Shown in pieces: positions 1-7,251 of a DNA stretch of 64,000 nucleotides. Source of the DNA: Deltaproteobacteria bacterium (GTDB lineage Bacteria > Desulfobacterota > Binatia > UBA9968). The DNA lies in contig JACQUW010000312.1 of assembly GCA_016210115.1 (NCBI GenBank), positions 1 through 64,000 on the forward strand, read 5' to 3'. Under the pieces are notes generated by a model. That model saw only the letters and a list, made by a program, of their open reading frames with translations. It was not told where the DNA came from and did not search any database. The first letter of the stretch is position 1, and each line of letters begins with the position of its first letter. The position numbers and the translations under genes were made by a program.

Positions 1-1136
1 CATCCCTCTTCGGCTGTCGTTCCTAATCCAATGTCCATGAGAAAAAACTCTTCTGGGCAAAATAGATCCACTAGCCACAGGCCGCGACCACGGGATACCT
101 TCGAAACTTCGTACAGGGAAAACGCGGGTCGAATGTGGGCCTTTAGGTGAGCCTGCTGATCCAAAGATAGCTTTGCGGCCTCGTCTTGGTAATAGATCTC
201 TATCCATCTCTGTTCCGGCCAGGGTATGTCGTGGATAGCCCGATCCATGATGAAGGACAATTCATCCTCCGTATCGCAGACGATCCGCCCCTTCTTATCC
301 AACAGCCGTAAATCTCTTGCAGCCTGGAGGATCAATTCCCTGGGGAGCGACTTTGTAATGGCGCCCATCAACTGCATCCCCATTTGTCTAAGGTGCTTGT
401 ATGTCCTTAGGTCAGAGTCCAGAAACTCCTTTGCGCCGGTCAATACCCGGCTGACCAGTCCGTGCTGCCGGTCTTCGTCTTCCTCTGCAGCCTCCCGGTC
501 ATCTTCCGGCGTAATAAAGTCAAAACCGTTTTCCCCGAGCTTTTCCCGAAGTTTCTGAAGGACTGCTGAGGCATCATCATCGGGGCCGGCAATGTAGAGC
601 GGCTTCCCTTCCGGACCGCCAAACTGAAGGCTGCGGGTCCTGCTCAGCTCTTCAGTTCCAAGCACGCGGCGGGAAAGCTCAAAATCAGGATGAGGTTCAA
701 ATCCTAAACTTCTGGCGTAATCTACCGCGCCGTAGATGATCTCCGTGGCATAGTTGATCCCGACTCTCATGGGCTCCTCATTCTGGTAACATCCAGGGAG
801 AAGTTCATCCTCAATCTGCCTTCTGGAAAGGCCCTCATTACAAAAGGCGTTCTTGACTCCCAGGCAGAAAATATCCACCAGGAACACTCCCACCATGACT
901 TTCCCATTCTCTTGGCTCCGGGTAACCACAATGCGGGCCAACCCCTGCTCTTTCCAATCAGCATTGAGATAGCAGGCCTCCACAGGGTAATCGTCAGCAT
1001 GCTGAATGCGGCGCATTTTGCCAGCATAGCTCCATAGAGACTCCCCCGGCGCTAGGTGTCTCTCCTTTGGCAAACAGCACCTTTTGTATTTCCTGCCGCT
1101 TCCGCAAGGACAGGGATCGTTTCTCTGTGGTTTCAT
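1..1136 (-). CDS. SEC-C metal-binding motif protein, 3' end outside window
   Basis: An open frame runs from an ATG at 1136 on the minus strand to the window edge, at least 378 codons without a stop. Residues 7-22 read DPCPCGSGRKYKRCC, a complete N-terminal SEC-C motif, the zinc-binding element named after the SecA C-terminus. The remaining ~355 residues match no family I recognise; they are acidic in the middle and end at the edge in a region rich in aromatic residues. A purine-rich stretch lies about 8 bases before the ATG. SEC-C motifs occur as accessory zinc modules on many otherwise unrelated proteins, so the function stays open. The reading frame and motif are clear. Confidence 0.8.
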   Translation of the reverse strand, partial: MKPQRNDPCPCGSGRKYKRCCLPKERHLAPGESLWSYAGKMRRIQHADDYPVEACYLNADWKEQGLARIVVTRSQENGKVMVGVFLVDIFCLGVKNAFCNEGLSRRQIEDELLPGCYQNEEPMRVGINYATEIIYGAVDYARSLGFEPHPDFELSRRVLGTEELSRTRSLQFGGPEGKPLYIAGPDDDASAVLQKLREKLGENGFDFITPEDDREAAEEDEDRQHGLVSRVLTGAKEFLDSDLRTYKHLRQMGMQLMGAITKSLPRELILQAARDLRLLDKKGRIVCDTEDELSFIMDRAIHDIPWPEQRWIEIYYQDEAAKLSLDQQAHLKAHIRPAFSLYEVSKVSRGRGLWLVDLFCPEEFFLMDIGLGTTAEEG

Positions 1137-1516
1137 GAGCGCTCTTCCCCCGTTGCATTCCCTCCCCACTGCTTACTTGCAGGAGTTCTATCCTTCCAGG
1201 CATGTCGTGTCAACTTTTTTTAGGCCAAGGTCTGACCGCTGCGCCCTCCATGAGGTAGCAAAAAATTCGGCAGCGATTGCGGGACAAGTGTATCAGCTAG
1301 GGCACCATGTCAGTAGAGTGCGAGTATCTGTGGCGGACCAGCATAAAAAGGAGACATCTAAAATACCGAGCCGGTCTCCTGGTTCTTGCAGATTGAGTTG
1401 ATGGAGAATTCAGTTGAATCTCACGGCAGGGTAACGGTCAACGTCTTGGTTAACCTGGGGCCAGCTTCGAGGGTCGATGAACCAGGGCCTTTACGGACGG
1501 TCCGTTTCACCTAGAG
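1137..1516. other. Non-coding stretch, nothing recognised
   Basis: No convincing reading frame, RNA gene or repeat was seen here. The short frames present have no ribosome site or recognisable protein features. The cassette remnant begins at about 1516. Confidence 0.5.
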
Positions 1517-1599
1517 TTAGAGCGCGTCCTCATCATCAGGACTCGACTTTCCGGAAATGATGTCAATCACGCGCCGCACCTCCTCGAATTCGGCCTTCC

Positions 1600-1902
1600 C
1601 TATGTCGAGATCACTTCGATTCGGTTGTTCCGATCTCTCGCAATTTTAAGAAGGAGGCGAGATGAACTGAACTCAATCGAACGTAAGCGAAAATGCCCGA
1701 TGTATGCTTCGTCATGGGTTTCAACGTAGCATCGCCCACCGTCTGGATCTTCGAATTGGCGCTGAATCAGTAAATAAGGGCTGTCGGGGCCATTCACGTC
1801 GGAAACATCGCCGGCTGGATCGGTGTTTTCGAATGCGACCTGGTAGTAATCACCATCCTTAGATGCAGAGACGTACTTGGCTCGGAAGCGCATGGTGTTC
1901 AT
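1600..1902 (-). CDS. Small hypothetical protein, cassette-borne, probably frameshifted at its 3' end
   Basis: A 100-residue protein starts with ATG at 1902, five bases after an attC-like site, as the first gene of a cassette would. The pattern DYYQVAFE, then PYLLIQRQFE, then RCYVET recalls the Imm10 immunity family, but this is a weak resemblance. The frame stops at 1600. In the next frame the sequence continues without a break as DIGKAEFEEVRRVIDIISG and on to a TAA at 1517-1519, and that TAA lies inside a CTCTAAC motif (1516-1522). Stop codons overlapping the attC core are common in integron cassettes. I infer a single-base indel near 1605, either real or a sequencing error, and a true gene extending to 1517. 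Confidence 0.65.
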   Translation of the reverse strand: MNTMRFRAKYVSASKDGDYYQVAFENTDPAGDVSDVNGPDSPYLLIQRQFEDPDGGRCYVETHDEAYIGHFRLRSIEFSSSRLLLKIARDRNNRIEVIST

Positions 1903-1908
1903 GTCGCG

Positions 1909-1961
1909 CCCTAACGGTCCCGGTCACCCGCCGAAGGGCGGGTGCAGCGGGTTAGTTAGAG
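1909..1961 (-). other. attC-like integron recombination site
   Basis: Read on the minus strand, the site has an upstream core (CTCTAAC or AACTAAC at 1961-1951), arms CCCGCTGCACCCGCC and GGCGGGTGACCGGG that pair with a small mismatch region, a CTTC loop, and a downstream core GTTAGGG at 1915-1909. This is the folded attC plan: a hairpin of imperfect arms bounded by RYYYAAC and GTTRRRY cores. The last core base departs from consensus. It lies between two minus-strand hypothetical genes, immediately before the ATG of the downstream one. Confidence 0.6.
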
Positions 1962-1996
1962 TTCGTCTAATCCACCCATTGGTCATTATAACCGTC

Positions 1997-2791
1997 TTAT
2001 GTGTATTCAATCCAATCGGGTGGGCCTATGGGACTGAACAAGGGCACGTTGTTTTGCTGGAACCAGTAAACGCAAAAGCGAGTGACATGCGCTTTCTTGC
2101 TGGAATCGTGATAATCGATCCGTCCGTAAAAGGCTATGCACTTAGTTCCGCTATGGTATTCCGCCATTCGTCCAGCATCAACGACAAAAAGATATTCGCT
2201 GCTGTGTCTTCCCCCATTGGGAGCGATAATAAACTCAGCAAAAGGATCGGCGTCTGGATATTGAGGTCGTTTGTTTGGCAATTTATACGGAAGCGGCTCG
2301 GCTTTAACCCTCAACCTGGTGACGAAGGCGGGACTTTTTCCAGCATTCATCGCAGACCACTTAATGCGCTGTTGGCCGAAAGAAGCATTTGGCCAATCAG
2401 CTTCAATCATAATCCACGGTCGTTCAAGGTCAGCGAGCTTGCGGGTGGCCCGCCATTGGCAGGCAGCAAAAAACGTATATCCGATACCAACAACAACCAG
2501 GGCAATCTGAATCCACACAGATGGCGAGTTCCAGGATTTTTGGCTGGTGTCGTACTGTTTGGAAGCGGTTTTTATTTGATCTTGTATGGCGCGAAGTGTT
2601 TTGAGTATCTCAATTTGAAACGGCGTGGGTTTTTCTGGTTGTTGCTTAGCGGAATTCTTTATCTCCTTGGGGGTATCCTTATGTTTATCGGACCTCGTCT
2701 CCTGTGATGCTGGACTTGATTTCGAGTCCGCGCTTTCGCTTGTGCCGCTTAGCGCGAGGAAAATCAGGATCAACGCAAATGAAAGTTTCAC
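1997..2791 (-). CDS. Membrane-anchored hypothetical protein, cassette-borne
   Basis: A 264-residue protein with a GTG start at 2791, seven bases after the neighbouring attC-like site. Residues 1-20 form a signal peptide or membrane segment, 21-70 are a charged low-complexity Lys/Glu/Ser linker, about 93-112 are a second hydrophobic helix, and 120-264 form a domain beginning RATRKLADLERPW. That arrangement (linker, one helix, then a domain opening with ERPW) occurs in many uncharacterised membrane proteins of integron cassettes and accessory regions. No catalytic motif is visible. The next cassette gene follows after another attC-like site. I do not know the function. Confidence 0.7.
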   Translation of the reverse strand: MKLSFALILIFLALSGTSESADSKSSPASQETRSDKHKDTPKEIKNSAKQQPEKPTPFQIEILKTLRAIQDQIKTASKQYDTSQKSWNSPSVWIQIALVVVGIGYTFFAACQWRATRKLADLERPWIMIEADWPNASFGQQRIKWSAMNAGKSPAFVTRLRVKAEPLPYKLPNKRPQYPDADPFAEFIIAPNGGRHSSEYLFVVDAGRMAEYHSGTKCIAFYGRIDYHDSSKKAHVTRFCVYWFQQNNVPLFSPIGPPDWIEYT

Positions 2792-2798
2792 AAAGCAA

Positions 2799-2856
2799 CT
2801 CTAACGCAACGCTCAGCCGGCGCTCTTAGCGATCGGTCTGAAGCAAAATGTTAGAC
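2799..2856 (-). other. attC-like integron recombination site
   Basis: Minus-strand order: upstream core GTCTAAC (2856-2850), arm GCTTCAGACCG, a 13-base loop region, arm CGGCTGAGCG, downstream core GTTAGAG (2805-2799). The arms pair with unpaired extra bases, the asymmetry that orients attC folding. The upstream core matches RYYYAAC exactly; the downstream core differs at its final base. It sits 10 bases after the stop of the 2866-3390 gene and 7 bases before the start of the next gene, the normal place for an attC between cassettes. Confidence 0.7.
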
Positions 2857-2865
2857 GGTAAACAA

Positions 2866-3390
2866 TCATAACCACTTAATAAGAAACAGCGACGGTATCA
2901 AAAGGTAAACGAACCCCACAAGTAAGTTTGCGCACGAAGCACGCGCTGTGATGTTCAGGTCCTTAATTGTCGGCTCTACCAAAGGTGGCCTTTCGGATTG
3001 AAGGTCTTCAGGGAGATCCCCCTGTTTGGAAAGGTAGAAACAGGCAGGACTGAACTCGACCGCGCCTAGCCAGAGCCGATAGAAAGCAAACGCTGCGAAC
3101 GCTGGAACCACACCGCGCAAGACAACATCAAGAGCTGTGTAACCAGTCCAGTCTTTAGGATCGGTAAGCGATCCGCGCAGCATCCAGAGCGCGAAACCAA
3201 AGAAAGTCACCGGTGCTAGATTGAGAGCTAATAAGGAGAGGAGAAGACGCCGCCGAATACAGCCCCGTTGGCCGCTTGGCATCAGGAACAACAAAGGCCA
3301 ATTGAAGGCTTTCCATCTCGGCTGTACGTTTGCGACGGTACCCAAGAATATGGCGAAGAAAATAGCGAAGACGGTCTGAGTCTCGTTCAT
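2866..3390 (-). CDS. Hypothetical integral membrane protein, cassette-borne
   Basis: A 174-residue protein with about four hydrophobic segments (roughly 5-20, 47-68, 85-108 and 150-172) and a charged loop at 124-145. It starts with ATG at 3390 and overlaps the end of the upstream gene by 4 bases, so the two are translationally coupled and probably move as one cassette. Its stop is 10 bases from an attC-like site. I recognise no family; a role together with the nuclease-like upstream protein is possible but unproven. Confidence 0.7.
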   Translation of the reverse strand: MNETQTVFAIFFAIFLGTVANVQPRWKAFNWPLLFLMPSGQRGCIRRRLLLSLLALNLAPVTFFGFALWMLRGSLTDPKDWTGYTALDVVLRGVVPAFAAFAFYRLWLGAVEFSPACFYLSKQGDLPEDLQSERPPLVEPTIKDLNITARASCANLLVGFVYLLIPSLFLIKWL

Positions 3391-3899
3391 CGGATTTTCT
3401 CCGGGTAAGGAATTTGAAGTTCACGCGCTATCTGTTCAAAGCCAGCCTCGTTCTTGTAAAGCTCGATTTCTAAACCGCGTGTCCTGACTTTTTCCCAGGA
3501 TGACCGGGTATCGTGGTGTGACCGAATAAAAGAAACGGGGAAAGTGTAAAACTCCGGCTCCGTCGCGCCATCCCGCGACAATGACCGGCGTGCCTTCTGA
3601 AAAAAATATCCGACGTTGAGGAAGACGACGATCAAGTAGTCAAATGCATCGAGAGTTCGAGCTTTAACGGGAAACCCACGGTCGCTATCGGTGGCAAGGC
3701 GACTCTTGACCTGGACACGGATTTGCCGCCCGTTCCTGCGCGGATCAGGGTGGATACATATTAGATCGTAGCCTTCGTTGTTCGGCGGCGCTTTGTAAGT
3801 GAGAATGTTCCGCCGCATGAGATGGCCCATGACGAGGTATTCCGCGCTGTGGGAGATAACCGGGTATCGAGTAAATCTTACTATGGGTTGCTGCACCAT
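3387..3899 (-). CDS. PD-(D/E)XK-fold nuclease-like protein
   Basis: A 170-residue protein starting at ATG 3899. The N-terminal half has the order seen in small PD-(D/E)XK proteins: SAEYLVMGHLMRRNI (helix with Glu at about 19), then NEGYDLICIHP with the acidic residue, then RQIRVQVKSR giving the Q-V-K element. This core is shared by restriction enzymes, Holliday resolvases and many DNA-associated domains. The C-terminal half is of unknown type. It is the first gene of a two-gene unit that overlaps the membrane protein downstream, and it follows a GTTAGAC half-site. A nuclease role is inferred from the motif order only. Confidence 0.7.
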   Translation of the reverse strand: MVQQPIVRFTRYPVISHSAEYLVMGHLMRRNILTYKAPPNNEGYDLICIHPDPRRNGRQIRVQVKSRLATDSDRGFPVKARTLDAFDYLIVVFLNVGYFFQKARRSLSRDGATEPEFYTFPVSFIRSHHDTRSSWEKVRTRGLEIELYKNEAGFEQIARELQIPYPEKIR

Positions 3900-3917
3900 A
3901 AGGGCTCACAGAAATCC

Positions 3918-3924
3918 GTCTAAC
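3918..3924 (-). other. Isolated GTTAGAC core, possible end of the cassette array
   Basis: On the minus strand GTTAGAC fits the GTTRRRY recombination core and lies 18 bases before the ATG of the 170-residue gene. No matching upstream core or paired arms are visible within 100 bases. It could be an attI-type simple site, a truncated attC or chance. Confidence 0.3.
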
Positions 3925-4431
3925 TATTAAGTATACTGCCGAATGTCCGGCGGGGTATCACGTTTTCTCCTTTCGATCCCACAAGGACGAAACCGCTTGA
4001 AATATCCCGCATTTACCCAGAGCTTGTCAAGGATATTAATCCGACAAACGCTGCCATTTCGGCGGTGTATCCAGATATTGGCCCGCAGTATATCTAGGCG
4101 AACTGACGACGCACAGCGTAGAATTCAACTGAACGACGCTACAATTAGATTTTATGGGAGGACATTCGGCATTTTGCCCCCTAAACCTAACTTTTCGACC
4201 GCTCTCCTCCGAGGCCAGGGTCCAAATATCTCTGAGGCGTCTCGCAACAGATTAGTGCCGAAGACCCTAACAAAGATCGCAAGGCCTAGAAAGATTGTGA
4301 GCCACAGGGCGCGACAAGGCCAGAGCCGATCTTCGAGCCTCTGCTCTTGCGCATCGTAAGGAGCGAGAGAAACCGCTTGCCGGAATCGGCTCTAACCACG
4401 TATGATATTTGGGAAAATTGAGTGGACGAGC
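3925..4431. other. Stretch without a supported gene
   Basis: An integrase gene would be expected on this side if the array were a complete integron, but none of the frames here shows tyrosine-recombinase motifs. A 138-codon plus-strand frame (3943-4359) is rich in Arg and Ser and has no ribosome site or family features, so I do not call it. Confidence 0.5.
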
Positions 4432-4625
4432 CCCGTCATTGGCGGCATCCGCAGCATCCCGGGAGCCATGCTCGGTGGTTTTTTCCTGGGATCGTGGAGA
4501 ACGTGGGGATCTGGAAGATCCAGGCCCAATGGAAGTATACCATTGCCTTTACTGTTCTGATCGTTTTCTTACTGTTTCGCCCTGGCGGCATATTTAACGT
4601 CAAAGCTGAGCCGGAGAGAATTTAG
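4432..4625 (+). pseudogene. Remnant of a LivH-type branched-chain amino acid permease (C-terminal end)
   Basis: In one frame the sequence reads PVIGGIRSIPGAMLGGFFLG. After a frame change near 4490 it reads IVENVGIWKIQAQWKY and then a hydrophobic helix ending LLFRPGGIF before a TAG. This order (GG-I-G-S-IPGAMLGG, then a final helix and RPxGLF) is the C-terminal end of LivH-family ABC permeases. Everything upstream is missing and the reading frame is broken, so this is a decayed fragment. No ATPase or other transporter part lies nearby. Confidence 0.55.
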
Positions 4626-4875
4626 CACTCATGTGAAAAGCGTAGAAACACAGAGTATACCCCGATCCGACATTAATCGACCGTGGAAATCATCTCCCAT
4701 AGGCGTCAGATCAGAGGGAGCGGCTGTGCGTGCCATGAATCAGAAATTCACGTTAAGTGAAGTTCAGGAGCCGCCATCCAGTGGGCGAACCGTGCTGCGT
4801 ATAACTCCGGCGGCCTATAGAGGGATCAGTTATTGTCGGATCGGGGTATAGTGATGTCGTAAGGAGGCTCTTCCG

Positions 4876-5106
4876 ATGAAGTACTACTACGAGCCAAACG
4901 ATGCTTACTTCACGAAACATCTGCAAAAGCTGGTCAAGGACCACGGGGGAAAATGGGTGGTGATCGCGGGGGAGCGGCGCCTAATAGGGGTAGGCCATGA
5001 AGCCGAGTTAAAAAAGCTTACCGTGCGAGCACGCAAACGTTATCCGAAAGACATTCCTCTGGTTGCTCCCATCCCACGGAGAGAAGAACTTGAATGCATT
5101 CTGTGA
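4876..5106 (+). CDS. Small conserved hypothetical protein, DUF5678-like
   Basis: A 76-residue soluble protein with a strong ribosome site (AAGGAGG at 4860, 9 bases before the ATG). The pattern of a helix, then GGKWVVIAGERRLIGVGHEAEL, then IPLVAPIPRREE recalls the short DUF5678 fold, in which a two-stranded element (keeping V-A-x-x-G-x-V-V-A-x-G) is followed by a helix and a final V-P. Function is unknown. It stands alone between a permease remnant and a repeat element. Confidence 0.65.
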   Translation: MKYYYEPNDAYFTKHLQKLVKDHGGKWVVIAGERRLIGVGHEAELKKLTVRARKRYPKDIPLVAPIPRREELECIL

Positions 5107-5324
5107 CTCTTCGCTACAAGCTCTTATACAAGCGTTGGATGCCGATTATACTGGTAACCTTGGCTTGGCGGGGAGCGCTCCTCCACAGTGAAGCCTACCT
5201 GGTGACCGGGTAGCCCTTGTCGGTCCCGTAAAAGCAAGCCTTTAAGGGGAGTCTGAATTGACCCGATCTCATACCCGCATATCATCCGCATTATTAGTGA
5301 GTTGACCAGTAAGTAGACATGGGA

Positions 5325-5524
5325 GGTCACCCGATGAGGGCTTCTCTCGCTCCTTTTGCGAAATCTGGCCTCTTTCCGTCATGCCCGCGCAGGCGGACAT
5401 CCAGTCCGCTTCTGCCCCTCCCCTGGATTCCTGCTTTCGCGGGAATGACGAAACCCGCCCCTTTCAACGCCTGCCTTCTGGGCGCCTTTGGAGAACGTAA
5501 AGTTGCTTATGAACTCCTTAGTAA
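5325..5524 (+). repeat. Dispersed ~200-bp composite repeat, copy A
   Basis: This stretch matches, in inverted orientation, 33128-33314. Shared blocks in order are ACCCGATGAG followed by CTCTCGC, CCGTCATGCCCGCGCA, a GGATTC to CGGGAATGACG palindromic half, and CTTATGAACTCCTTAGTAA at the end. It encloses the widespread inverted motif in which CGTCATTCCCGC and GCGGGAATGACG face each other. It encodes no protein I can support. It lies just before a small gene on the same strand. Confidence 0.7.
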
Positions 5525-5541
5525 TTGCTAACGGGTGACAC

Positions 5542-5859
5542 ATGGGCAAAGCTAAGCTAAAGAAGGAAAAGTGGACTTTGACCTTTGACCGGCGATTGAA
5601 GGGGCCTGTGGTGGAGGGTGCCAAAAGACGGGGAGTATATCCGGTGCAGGTCCTGCTGGAGTCTCTAGTACGTGAGCGGTTAAACCCTTTTGGGCATACG
5701 GACATCCAGGACGAGACGGCCTATATTCGTAAGCTGCGAAAGAAAGACAAAGAAAAGAGCGATGAGGAATTCCTTGAGGAAATCCGGCGGTGGGAGAAAA
5801 TCAAACCTATGTCATTTTCGCATGGTCGAAGGTCTAGCCCTTTTGCCCATAGAAGCTAG
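5542..5859 (+). CDS. Small hypothetical protein, possibly ribbon-helix-helix type
   Basis: A 105-residue basic protein beginning MGKAKLKKEKWTLTFD, then a helix-rich stretch (VVEGAKRRGVYPVQVLLESLVRERL) and a charged helical tail. A short beta strand followed by two helices would suit a ribbon-helix-helix DNA-binding antitoxin, but no toxin partner is visible beside it: the next gene is queG on the other strand. The last ~18 residues, rich in Ser and Arg, look unlike the rest. It follows repeat copy A by 18 bases. The function is unknown and the fold assignment is a guess. Confidence 0.55.
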   Translation: MGKAKLKKEKWTLTFDRRLKGPVVEGAKRRGVYPVQVLLESLVRERLNPFGHTDIQDETAYIRKLRKKDKEKSDEEFLEEIRRWEKIKPMSFSHGRRSSPFAHRS

Positions 5860-5888
5860 ACAGAGCAGTTAACACCCGGAATTGGTTC

Positions 5889-7037
5889 TCATTCGACGAT
5901 CTGTTTTACCGCCGCCTCGATTTCTTCTTTCACCTCGGGATCTGATTCTCTTTGCAGTCGATTGGCTAAAGCCGCGAGGGCCTCGGTAGTGCCAAGCTCG
6001 CCCAATGCCCAACCCACATGCCTCCTGACGAGCGGGTCGTGATCCTGGAGCGCCTGGACCAAGGCAGGGACGGCTTGCGGGTTTTTGAGATTTCCCAGGG
6101 CCACTGCGACGTTCCGAAGAAAGCCCCGGCGTTTGGCTCTGAGAACCGGGCTTCCGCGGAAACGGCGGCGAAACTCTTCTTCGTTGATGGAAAGAAGCGG
6201 GATAAGATCGGGCGCATAGAGACCTTCACGAGGAAGGAACGCCGCCTCGTTCGTCAAAGCAGCCTTAGCATTATATGGGCAAACCTCCTGGCAGATATCG
6301 CAACCGAAAATGTGGTTGCCTATTAAAGGGCGAAGATGTCGCGGAATCGCGCCTTTCAACTCAATCGTCAGGTAGGAAATACAGCGACGGGCATCGAGGA
6401 CGTAGGGACCCACGAAAGCTCCGGTCGGGCATGCCTTTAAGCATAGATCGCATCGCCCACATCGATCCCGGATCGGCCGGTCGTAGGCTAACTCGAGGTT
6501 CAGAAACAGTTCCCCGAGAAAAAACCATGATCCGCGCCGGGGAGAAATGAGATGGGTGTTCTTTCCGATCCAGCCGATTCCCGCAACACCGGCGATGTCT
6601 CTTTCCAGGACAGGTCCTGAGTCGACAAAAGCCTTCCCCTGAATGCTCTCAGGGCTGAGGCCTCTGATCGTCTCCAGGAGCCGCTCCAACCGTTCGAGCA
6701 TGACATTATGGTAATCGTCTCCCCAGGCATAGCGTGAGATGCAACCTTTGATTTCGTTCTCCTGGACGTTTCGAGGCATCGGGGTGTAGTAGTTCATTCC
6801 CACCGAAATTACCGAGATCGCCCAGGGAACCAATTTTTTGGGGTCGCGCCGCACCTCTTCAGTGCGGTTGAGGTAGCCCATCTCTCCCCCCAATCCCTTC
6901 CTCAGCCACTGTGAAAACGACTCGACGTGGCGAGGGGACTCTACCGGCGAGATTCCCACGAGGCCAAACCCAAGCTGCTGCGCTTGCTCTTTGATGAGCG
7001 CGGAGAGGGAGATTGGATCCGTTTTTTCAGCTTTCAT
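5889..7037 (-). CDS. queG: Epoxyqueuosine reductase QueG with C-terminal HEAT repeats
   Basis: QueG performs the last step of queuosine biosynthesis, reducing epoxyqueuosine in tRNA with a cobalamin and two [4Fe-4S] clusters in the cytoplasm. The 382-residue protein carries the N-terminal cobalamin-binding domain with the catalytic Asp in VDSGPVLER (about 138) and a ferredoxin-like part with two cluster motifs, CGRCDLCLKACPTGAF (about 191) and CDICQEVCPYNAK (about 245). The C-terminus (about 305-380) has HEAT-type repeats such as ALQDHDPLVRRHVGWALGELG, usual in bacterial QueG. Length and order fit the family. It stands alone on the minus strand. Confidence 0.95.
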   Translation of the reverse strand: MKAEKTDPISLSALIKEQAQQLGFGLVGISPVESPRHVESFSQWLRKGLGGEMGYLNRTEEVRRDPKKLVPWAISVISVGMNYYTPMPRNVQENEIKGCISRYAWGDDYHNVMLERLERLLETIRGLSPESIQGKAFVDSGPVLERDIAGVAGIGWIGKNTHLISPRRGSWFFLGELFLNLELAYDRPIRDRCGRCDLCLKACPTGAFVGPYVLDARRCISYLTIELKGAIPRHLRPLIGNHIFGCDICQEVCPYNAKAALTNEAAFLPREGLYAPDLIPLLSINEEEFRRRFRGSPVLRAKRRGFLRNVAVALGNLKNPQAVPALVQALQDHDPLVRRHVGWALGELGTTEALAALANRLQRESDPEVKEEIEAAVKQIVE

Positions 7038-7251
7038 GGTGCGTGGCGTCTATCGAATTCTTCGGGTATTTACCGGCATTCCGGTGGCGAATAACTGAAC
7101 GAGGTCTGATGTTCTCAGCGTGAAGGGAATTGCAAAGAAGCGTTCACTTCAGAAGTCATATTAACGCTCTGTCGCGCAAAAACAAGTCGCAGGCGAGGCG
7201 CCCTTAGCGGCTCGTCATGGATTCGACCTCAGATCGCACCGTGTCATGCAG

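Noticed and set aside
3943..4359. 138-codon plus-strand frame next to the cassette array, considered as integrase remnant
   Set aside because: No tyrosine-recombinase R-H-R-Y motifs, and composition is Arg/Ser-rich and low in structure.
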